From: Sympetrum striolatum
Taxonomy: Eukaryota; Arthropoda; Insecta; Odonata; Libellulidae
DNA: 64,000 bases
Assembly: GCA_947579665.1 (NCBI GenBank)
Contig: CANPUZ010000049.1
Coordinates: forward strand, 434,001 to 498,000
Direction: 5' to 3'
Below the pieces are notes generated by a model, which was not told the origin of the DNA, searched no databases, and worked only from the letters and a program-made list of their open reading frames with translations. The position numbers and the translations under genes were made by a program. Shown one piece after another: positions 56,276-64,000 of this stretch (position 1 is its first letter; the number at the start of each line of letters is the position of its first letter).

Positions 56276-57442
56276 AGCACTCATCCGATTCACTATTTAA
56301 TTCATAGAAAACTAAGAAGAAAAAGAAGGAGTCTCACTTTTCAGAAACAGCTGACCTACGATGATGGCCCAGAACCAATATATTTCATTTGAATATAAGC
56401 TCGGAATTTAAGTTAATTTGATAATTAATTAAAACGCTGTGATGGTAGTCTAGCGGATGATGAATGCCCCCCCGAGGGTATTGAAGGCAAGAGAGGTGGA
56501 AATGACCGTACCCAGGTATTTCAATCTTCCAACGACGAATCAAATGTCGGGACAAAGTCCAAGAAATCTTCCGACGCATTTGATCAAATTGCTTCCAATA
56601 TTCGCTGAAAAGTTGGAAAGGAATTTTGGCGAAGACGCGACGGAGGCGAGTGAAAAGGACTTTTGGAAAACCATTTCAAAAAAGAGCAGTAAATCATTAT
56701 TCTACCTCTTGATGTGCGGCACAAAAAATCTGCATCCGGTATTTGAATATCAAAGAAAAAATGTAACGAAGTAATTAACACGTTGAAGTAATTAATTAAG
56801 ATTAAGGAAAACGGCAGATTGTCTACCTCACCTCTTTTAAATTTGCGACGGAATTCACATATCGTAAAGAACATACCTAAGCTTAAGTAAGTGACCCGCA
56901 ATAAATTGAAAACTACAAGAGTAAACTGCATAAATCAGTCGAAAAACATGAAATAATTCGAATTCCAGACGAAACTCAGTTAAGGTGGAGGCCACCAGAA
57001 AATAGCAAAAAATAACAGTTTTCCATAAGTTAAATATATTCGAGTCTAAATTTTATTGTAAAAGAACTGGAATATGCGATAATAAGTGAGCCAAAATATT
57101 ATGTAAGCAAGAATTACGTTGGTAGTCAACTTAATTACCAAAAGGTCGTAATTCACGTGGGACTACACATCCGGGAGAAAAATAAGCAAAACGAAATAAC
57201 CAAACGATTGTGTTGAAGGTGGACCATCCAAAAGATGGAAACGGGAGAGAAACCTCACGTTGCGATTCCCAATTCTCTGACGGATGCGCCCTCTGCAAGG
57301 TCATCGGTGGTAAAAAAACAACAACCTGCAGTCACGTGGGCAGAAAAGACGATGAGCGGAGATCAATCCTTCTTAATGAGAATGCGTTAATTAATCCGAA
57401 AAACATGAACGGGTGGATAAAGTAGAGGACATGAAAGAAAGT
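56276..57442. other. No recognisable gene
   Basis: A 105-codon frame at 56457-56774 has a lysine-rich, helical look but no recognisable domain, and a similar-length frame runs opposite to it. It was left uncalled. The rest is AT-rich. Confidence 0.45.
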
Positions 57443-57920
57443 AAACAGTGGAAACTTAAAAAGTAACAGTGAATGACAAAAATTATTATTATAGATAAAA
57501 GAAAGCTAATAAAGAAGACAAAAGGAGTAAAAACCAAAGAAGAAAACCTTTTTATTATTATGAATCATACAGAGCTCAATCTATAGCAAGAGAGTGTGAG
57601 AAAGATGCTTTGCATTGTATTGTTTGCCATGTAAACAAATCCATAGCAACGAACTTTATTGTTATTGTGAAGAGTACCTAATCTTTAACGGCGAGAAACC
57701 ATTATAACTGAATAAGTATTTTGTAATAAATACGCGTTTTAAATTCCAAATCAACTTCCAATTGAAACTTTGAAGAAATATAGTAACCATGTTGAATATG
57801 TTTAACATTATTTTGAAATGGTATTAATGAAAACGACATTTTAACGTAAATATGTCGCAATATCCAGAAAATTGGTTAAATGTGATATACGACTCCTAAA
57901 CGGTGGTTGATATCGATAAT
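57443..57920 (+). repeat. Dispersed repeat R4, copy 2
   Basis: Matches 1647-2066 over its length. This copy has an extra stretch at about 57675-57740. It is followed at 57930-58010 by sequence resembling an R1 sub-repeat ('gtagataactgtatataccta'). Confidence 0.8.
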
Positions 57921-59269
57921 GTTTTCAAATAAAACTTACAGAAAAATACATTTTTTGTGACTTATGTAGATAACTGTATATACCTAAGTATCAGATTAAC
58001 GGAGGAATTTAGCAAAAACGAAAAAAATGGATGTCCGAGGGATTATCCGGAGTGGATATGTGATAATCGTTTCCTTAATTCGAAAAAATACGGAATATGA
58101 TCCAACGATCCAACGACACGATTTTGTTGTTTTTTTATAGATTTGAATGTCGATTCTGGAATACTTGATCTATACATTAGCTCAATATCGAATGAAAGAT
58201 TATCCAATTATATTAGCAATTTGGATTGCGTCACTTTAAAACGCCATCTATCTTGCTTACTGTAAGCGCATTTCATAGGCTTAAAACATAAATGAAATGC
58301 TATTCTCTGTAAAGAAGGATTCTCCATCCGTGATGATTCATTCGATTGAAAGTAAGGATCTACTGAAATATATTATTTAGAAAATCGGTAGATTTTTATT
58401 AAACGTGACACTTGTCTCGCTTTCGTGCATTTGCTTTCGTTTCCAAACGTGTCATTTCCCATAAAACCTTCTACAACGCGCAATATCAATAGTATTTCAA
58501 TGAAAAATTTTAATTAAACAATATGGAATTGAAAATTCACTCAGCACGTGGAAGAGTGCGCCTTACATCCAAGATTAAACAAAATAGAAACATCGCTGGG
58601 AGTCGAGGAAACCTGAGAACCAGTCTCTCTTCTCCTTCTTTGAACTTGAATGTTAACTAAACACTTCTTTACCAATGTTCACAACAAAAACCGGGAAAAC
58701 ATCAAATACGGCCGACGAAAAGGTTTAGAAGAGTGAGGATTTCAATTCCATGGATCGACGCAACATAAAATCATACGGCTGAGTGCACTAAAGGAATCTA
58801 TATATATTTATACGGGAACTCCCTTTTTAAGGATAACATAAGAACGGAGGAGTTTGAGATTTGGCATATGGAGAAGGAGTGCAGAAAGATAAAAACTAGT
58901 GATCGCCCAGTGGTCGAAATTCGATCATAATTCATTGAATTTTCAATTCTGAACGTAATTGAGGTTTTTTTGTCAATAATTATACCTATATAATCATTAC
59001 TTATAATTTATTTCATTGTTTTTCTATTACGTCAGCTGCGAGCGTGTACAAATACGTCGTTAGGGTGTGTTGTTTGCATTAACTCCCTTCAATAAACGTA
59101 AAATTTTAATGTTAGAAAAATAAATATAACACAATTACAGCTTCTTTATTTTTTGATACAATTCATTATCATTTTTAATTTTTAAAATTGATTCCCAAAA
59201 ATAATTCCGTAAAATCGCCGTAATTATATCCCTGTCATTTATTAATCAGTTGGCGACTTATGGCATCTC
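57921..59269. other. Unassigned DNA
   Basis: Contains R6 copy 2 at 58818-58900 ('ccctttttaaggata', 'acggaggagtttgagatt', 'tggcatatggagaagga'). No gene was recognised on either strand. Confidence 0.5.
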
Positions 59270-59660
59270 GGTTGATTGCCCTCTTTTCATAATTTGAGTC
59301 CCTACGGTTAATTTATTTTGGAGATGAAATCTTCTTCTAATGTGAAAACGCATAAGCTCGGATTCGCCTTGGTCGCCAGGGGGACTGGTTTGTTTACTAC
59401 GAATACAATTCACAACATTTTCGTTCATTTTGCCAGAGATTTCGTAATTTCGACTCGAATACGATATTCTACGAGCAAAATAAGAATCTCTGTTCAATGT
59501 CCTGTCTTTTGCTACTAATCTCGATTTCGTACGGTCATTATTTCTGTTTTGATTCTGCAAAAGAAAAACTGTCTGCAATCGATCAAAACGAACTTTGCGT
59601 GCATTTCTTATGAGAGTCGATTACGCTGGTCCAGAGTCGAATATTTCTCCAAATAGGAGA
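59270..59660 (-). repeat. R3 repeat fragment, inverted
   Basis: Minus-strand match to R3: 'cataagctcggattcgc', 'cttggtcgccagggggact', 'gtaatttcgactcgaatacg', 'ctcgatttcgtacggtcatt' and 'ttttgattctgcaaaagaaa', in the same order as 3880-4165 and the inverse of 36185-36500. Confidence 0.65.
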
Positions 59661-60340
59661 TCCTTATCCATGGATTTCTTTGTTTTGTTTCCATCCAAAG
59701 GTGAGGCACTTCAGAACAGCGAAGGCTTTCCCAGGTTCCATTGGTTTCGCCTTCTTCATAATTGGTATCAGGAAAACTTTTTCGATGATTACGGCAGCAT
59801 TTTGAGGGAGAGAATTTTCCTTCTGCGCCATTTCTTTTGATAGATGAACGAATGGCTTGAAATATTTCTAGTGAAATCTTTTCGCTTTCTTGTGTTTTGA
59901 AAGCAAATAAACAAGGTTTTCTTCGTATTTGAATGTTTTTTCGAAAAAACTATTACAGTCCGCCTTGGCTGCTTCATTATCACCCACAATTCGTTAGAAA
60001 CTTACGAAATATACACATAAATAAAGAACTTGTAGAGTTGCTCCTGATGGTTATGAAAATAATGTACACCTGCAGATGAAAATTGCAGCATTTATAAATA
60101 TCCTACTTTCAAATTGTAATTCCTTAAAATTGAAGACTATTAACTTTTCCCTCTGCAAAAATAATTTCGAACGCCTTCTGAGATATGGGAGGGACGGAGT
60201 TTGCTATTTATATATTCTTGCTATTGAACTCCTTAAAGATCTAGAAACATATTTTTAACTTCTCCTTTTACTGTAAACCTTCCCCTAAGCTAATAGGTGT
60301 CAATTGTATAAGTCCACATTAATTTAACATCTCTCAGACA
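59661..60340. other. No recognisable gene
   Basis: Short frames only. No repeat of this window recognised. Confidence 0.5.
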
Positions 60341-60460
60341 CGGAAAGGGCTAAAGGCACTTTGGACATAAGGGCGTGCACCCAGGAAAAATCCCAAGGTA
60401 CAAGAAGGGGCCGGGAATCGAACCCGGGATCTTCCTCTATCCGAGAGGAGGCTGTTTGAT
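60341..60460 (-). mobile_element. SINE fragment with T-arm
   Basis: On the minus strand a perfect B box GGTTCGATTCC (plus-strand 60413-60423) sits in a perfect 5-bp T stem (CCGGG/CCCGG). An A box is not recognisable, so the 5' half of the tRNA-like head is lost or diverged. A short body follows toward 60341. Confidence 0.5.
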
Positions 60461-60589
60461 TCTTCCTAAATGAATTAAGGATTGAATTGGCCATGGCAAA
60501 TGTTTAAACGAATGAATATTTTATCAGTAGTGATATCGCAAGTGTTGGATGCAAAGGCTGGTTATATAACTCATATCACTTTAAGAGGT

Positions 60590-60645
60590 GCGGGATAGTG
60601 AGGCTTACTGGGTTAGGAGTGAGGTAGTTCTTGGGAAACATTCCG
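60590..60645 (-). repeat. Single unit of the 63-kb tandem repeat, inverted
   Basis: The stretch 'gtgaggcttactgggttagg' followed by 'agtgaggtagttcttgg' is the reverse complement of the core CCTCACTCCT...AGTAAGCCTCAC found repeatedly at 63160-63850. Confidence 0.6.
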
Positions 60646-61079
60646 GATTATCGGTTTTCCGGTGAACGTGAATCTAGTTATCCGGCACCTTTTATTTTTT
60701 AATGGAGGTTTCTGCATTTCTCCTGACATTAGTGAACTAGCTAGAAAGATGTCAACCTCATTCTACGGCACGATCTATTAATTACGTAGTGTCTTGACAT
60801 TGCTAACAATAGTAAATAGTCACCTTATTTATTAACCCTGTTTAATATAGTACCTTTGAAATAAGGGATAACTATTTTCAGTTATTATCTGCAGTGTGAA
60901 ACAATCCACTTAGCAATAAATTACTGCCTTGAAAGAGGGAACATGCATTACCCAGTGCGTGTTAGTGCTTTAAATCAGTGCATGCAATCCACGTGACACA
61001 TCAAGTTTGTATAAGTGACCCTCAACTCGTTCCATAGAAACACAGTATTGAGTGCATTCATAGTTGAGAGAGGGCGAAC

Positions 61080-61300
61080 GTGTGGAGAACATTGGGAGAA
61101 CGAACTGTTTCGTCGAAATTATCGTCATTTTTACAGAAAACGTCATTTACATGATCGAAAAAATAAGAGACTATATTCGATTTCGCTTCTTTCTAATTTA
61201 ATTTTGCGAATGAAACGAGTCCTGCGAAAGCGTAGTTTACGAGCATTTGTCACGTCGAGTGCGCCTGGGTTCGAGGCTTTTCTTGGTTTACGAGATGAGA
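61080..61300 (-). repeat. R3-related repeat fragment
   Basis: 'tttctaatttaattttgcga' followed by 'atgaaacgagtcctgc', 'acgagcatttgtcacgtcg' and 'gcctgggttcgagg' match 4060-4165 in order. The open frame of 112 codons across it is treated as chance. Confidence 0.5.
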
Positions 61301-61328
61301 TCTTCCGGAACGAGATCTGCTTAGTAGA

Positions 61329-61336
61329 TGACGTCA
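61329..61336. promoter_or_regulatory. CRE-like site
   Basis: Palindromic TGACGTCA at the left side of the CpG-richer area. See also 62090. Confidence 0.3.
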
Positions 61337-61519
61337 CCGTGAATTTGTTGTAAGTAGTTCGGAATAAAGAAAAGGTGGTCTTTCCAGAAAGACTTGCGAT
61401 TCATTGACTACGTTCAAACGTTTACTTTAGGTGATATAATTATCTTTAAGCGCACAAAAACGTTATTACAACCTATAAAATAGTCGCATCGCTTAAATAA
61501 CATCCTGGAAGGCCCTAAA

Positions 61520-62300
61520 GACGGAGAATGCTCGCAACAGGTGCTCTTCTGACAATCTGTTGTTTGTCGAAAGACCACCTGTTGGTGCGGACATCGGGAG
61601 AAGCGCGGCGAGCGTGTCTGCCTCCTTCATTCCCTCGCACGAGTGCGCGTAGAAATGCCTTCTCTAGAAGTAAAGTTTCTTTTTAAATTAAGGTTTGATA
61701 CCTTGGAAGGGGTCGTTCATTAGCGATGCATCGTTGATGTTGCAGACGAATGAGGCGACACATTTGCAACGGTCCTTCTCTCCACAGACTTATATTACTA
61801 TTGCGTTTTAATTCATTCGATAGTATATTTGCGACGCGTTAACCTATTTGAAAGCTCGCTTTTGCGGAATTATGGATTCGGCGATTGAAAAAGGCGATTG
61901 CAATTAGATGGCCCCCCACAAGGCTTCGTGAAAATGAGGGACGAGGGGACCCTAACGCCGCTCCACTGGCTGGAGCGCATTTCTCGCTCTGCCGCACCGG
62001 AACTGGAAAGCAGAAGAAGGAGGGGCCCTGCACTCGTTTGATGCCGACTCCTGCACCCATCTCCCGCACCAGAGGAGGGGGACAATGGATGACGTCACCG
62101 GAGGAGGCGAACCCGGAGCGGAGAGATTCATATTCATCCTGAGCAGTGGCAATTGGCATCGAATGCCTCGGTCGCACATCTCTCGCGTCTTCCAAGGAAT
62201 CGCCGCATGGTGATTGCCTCACCAAAGGAAAAACGCCTCCAAAAGAGCAATCTCTCTCACCTCGCACTCGAGACGCACTCAAGCAGTAAAGAGAAATGAA
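61520..62300. promoter_or_regulatory. CpG-rich segment with a CRE site, possible promoter
   Basis: This segment is clearly richer in G, C and CG dinucleotides than anything else in the window. It holds a TGACGTCA at 62090-62097. No TATA box or clear exon is visible. Open frames in it (for example 170 codons on the minus strand) are long mainly because stop codons are rare in GC-rich DNA. A regulatory region or first exon of an unseen gene is plausible. Confidence 0.35.
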
Positions 62301-62345
62301 TCTCCCTTTATCGACACCACAAAACGAGAAATGAATCTCCCTTTT
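62287..62345 (+). repeat. Short direct duplication
   Basis: The 17-base word GAGAAATGAATCTCCCT plus TTT occurs at about 62291 and again at about 62328. The core GAGA...TCTC is itself a small inverted repeat. Confidence 0.7.
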
Positions 62346-63159
62346 ACTCAACTCGACGTTTGAAATCGGTCTTTGTTATAAGAGAAGTTTTCATATTTGG
62401 TTGTAGCATCGAATGTTTTCTCTCTATCCAACAGTGCTTTCCTATTTTTTAATGATCGCATTTAGCCTTTTATCTTCTATTTAATGATTCATTTTATCCG
62501 TCAGCGCCAAGATATTCAATCATTTCAATTCTTTGGTTTGAGTTCATTATATGTTTCTCATTTTAAACTACTTCTTCTGATTTAATTTCATTCCTTAATT
62601 CGAACAGTTGATACGTCTTCACTCCATGTTATCGTTGTTTTTATAATACTAATGTTTATCGAAAACTTTAACTCATTCGCGTAAAATAATTTATTGATTA
62701 TAGGTCGAAATTTAATTAATTTATTATTGACGTAAATACTAATAATCTATAGACGTTTATATATTCAGGACTAATTAAAATACTTCATTATTTACTACAA
62801 ACGTAATTCTATTTATATTTTAACTGTTGCTTAAATCAGATTTCCTCGTATTGTTGCAAAAATGCGATATAGTTCCATTATCGCGGCCGACTGAACCATC
62901 AGCGGGGAGACACGCCTCCGTTGCGGCGTCTAGCTAAAGTCTGTAACAGTCTATTAAATCTGTCTAGCCTAATAGTCATTTAATATCATCGCCGAGACTA
63001 CATTCGTGCCCTAGACCAACTAAACATGCGGCAAATTATTCCACTTATTATTCAGACCAAAGCTAAAGCAGACATAAATCAAAGTGAGGAACGATCAAAA
63101 GATGTGTTTCTTCGTTCCATAATCACTTATTAGTTTCCTTTAGCATTTAGATGGGTAGA
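62346..63159. other. No recognisable gene
   Basis: AT-rich, apart from a GC pocket at 62880-62940. Nothing supportable was found. Confidence 0.5.
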
Positions 63160-63850
63160 TGGGGAAAGACGAGCAAACTACCTCACTCCTCACCATGCTA
63201 AGTAACCCTCATCAACCCCTGACAGCTATTGGTATTTAACGCTATATACCAGCCAGCCTTAGGACCAAATCCCTCATCATCCTAAGTAAGCCTCACTTCT
63301 TACGAAATAGCAAGAAAAGAAAAGAAAAGATTGCACGTCATTTTAAATTAAATAATAGCAAAAAAATCCACCTTAGCATTTTAATCGTTTTGAAAAAGTA
63401 AGGGCGTATTCCCTCACTCCTCATCATATCATGTAAGCCTCACCCCTCCCTGATAGCTCTTGGTTGCTAATGTAAGGTGGTTTAGGTACCAAGCAGTATT
63501 TGAAAAATTCCCTCATTCCTCATCATACTCAGTAAGCCTCACTTCTTACGAAATGGAAAGAAAAGAAATGCTCGTCACCTTAATTCAAATATATTAGCAA
63601 ACATGCACTTCTGGCATTCTAAACGTTGTGAAAAGTAAGGGCGTATTCCCTCACTCCTCATCATATCATGTAAGCCTCACCACTCCCTGATTGCTCTTGG
63701 TGGCTAATAGAATGTAGATAAGGACCAAGCAGTATTTGAAAAATTCCCTCATTCCTTATCATACTTAGTAAGCCTCCTTATACTAGCTCTCGGTAGCTAA
63801 TGCTAGAGGGAGTGAGGTACCAACTAGCCCTTAGGCAAACTACACAACTC
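63160..63850 (+). repeat. Tandem repeat with a CCCTCA.TCCTCATCAT core
   Basis: A composite unit of about 240 bases is repeated. Each unit has two half-units beginning CCCTCAYTCCTCATCATA and running through GTAAGCCTCAC. One half continues 'ttcttacgaaat.g.aagaaa', the other 'tccctgat.gctcttggt'. Complete cores begin near 63270, 63411, 63511, 63650 and 63746, with a variant near 63182. The array decays toward 63850. Confidence 0.8.
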
Positions 63851-64000
63851 CTCATCCTGACAAGTAATACCTCACCATACTAGGACTTGATATCCATTAG
63901 GAATACTTAGCAGAAAGCCCACTAATCCACAGATATGTCGCTATGTTATCTTCATCTCTTTCAATCTCTTTTAATTAAATATCCAGGATTCACCGCTCCT
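63851..64000. other. Window end, nothing recognised
   Basis: AT-rich sequence after the tandem repeat. A last degenerate core may lie at 63850-63880. Confidence 0.4.

Noticed and set aside
56457..56774. 105-codon plus-strand open frame
   Set aside because: There is no domain, no splice support, and an equally long frame lies on the opposite strand.
61015..61353. 112-codon plus-strand open frame
   Set aside because: It overlaps an R3-related repeat that is noncoding in other copies.
61839..62351. Minus-strand open frame of 170 codons
   Set aside because: It lies in CpG-rich DNA where stops are rare, overlaps open frames in other phases, and shows no domain or conserved pattern.

Overview
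This is AT-rich nuclear DNA from an animal, most likely an arthropod and probably an insect. There are no operons or prokaryotic signals. The window holds one long intact gene, intron-type splice signals, tRNA-derived SINEs, LINE fragments, a Penelope-like element with a GIY-YIG domain, a Tigger/pogo transposon, a Helitron with canonical ends, and many short dispersed repeat families. The species cannot be fixed from the sequence alone.

The only convincing intact protein gene is at 37578-43229 (+). It encodes a STAND NTPase of about 1883 residues: N-terminal ankyrin-like repeats, a long helical region, a NACHT domain with intact Walker A and B motifs, and a large C-terminal block of ankyrin-like repeats that is still duplicating. 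A good splice acceptor lies just upstream, and a poly(A) signal lies about 310 bases downstream. Architecturally it is an insect NLR-like protein. A role in immunity or another sensing process is inference.

Layout. 1-17 kb: scattered repeat fragments (families R1, R3, R4), one SINE, a copy of repeat R2, a promoter-like module at 10.6 kb, a dead LINE at 13.4 kb and a hAT-like end at 15.6 kb. 17-21 kb: two tandem R1 elements inserted into an R2 element, followed by a second R2 in the opposite orientation. 21.0-21.3 kb: a TATA promoter with a noncoding first exon and splice donor, related to the 10.6 kb module. 21-34 kb: mostly unassigned DNA, a decayed CR1/L2/Jockey-like LINE on the minus strand (27.9-30.5 kb), and small fragments. 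34-37.2 kb: R2 arrays leading up to the NACHT gene. 44-49.3 kb: R1 copies in both orientations, with a SINE between them and a Tigger transposon inside one. 49.3-53.8 kb: R2, Penelope-like fragment, complete R2 with terminal inverted repeats, Helitron. 53.8-54.8 kb: a decayed MADF-BESS gene. 55-64 kb: mostly unassigned, two SINE pieces, a CpG-rich stretch with CRE sites (61.5-62.3 kb), and a tandem repeat at the right end.

The most unusual signal is repeat family R2. Each copy carries a series of tRNA T-arm/B-box-like motifs (GGTTCGANNCC) spaced about 155-178 bases apart, with nearly the same spacing in every copy. No complete tRNA gene was found. R1 to R6 are labels made up here for dispersed repeats recognised only by comparing copies inside this window.
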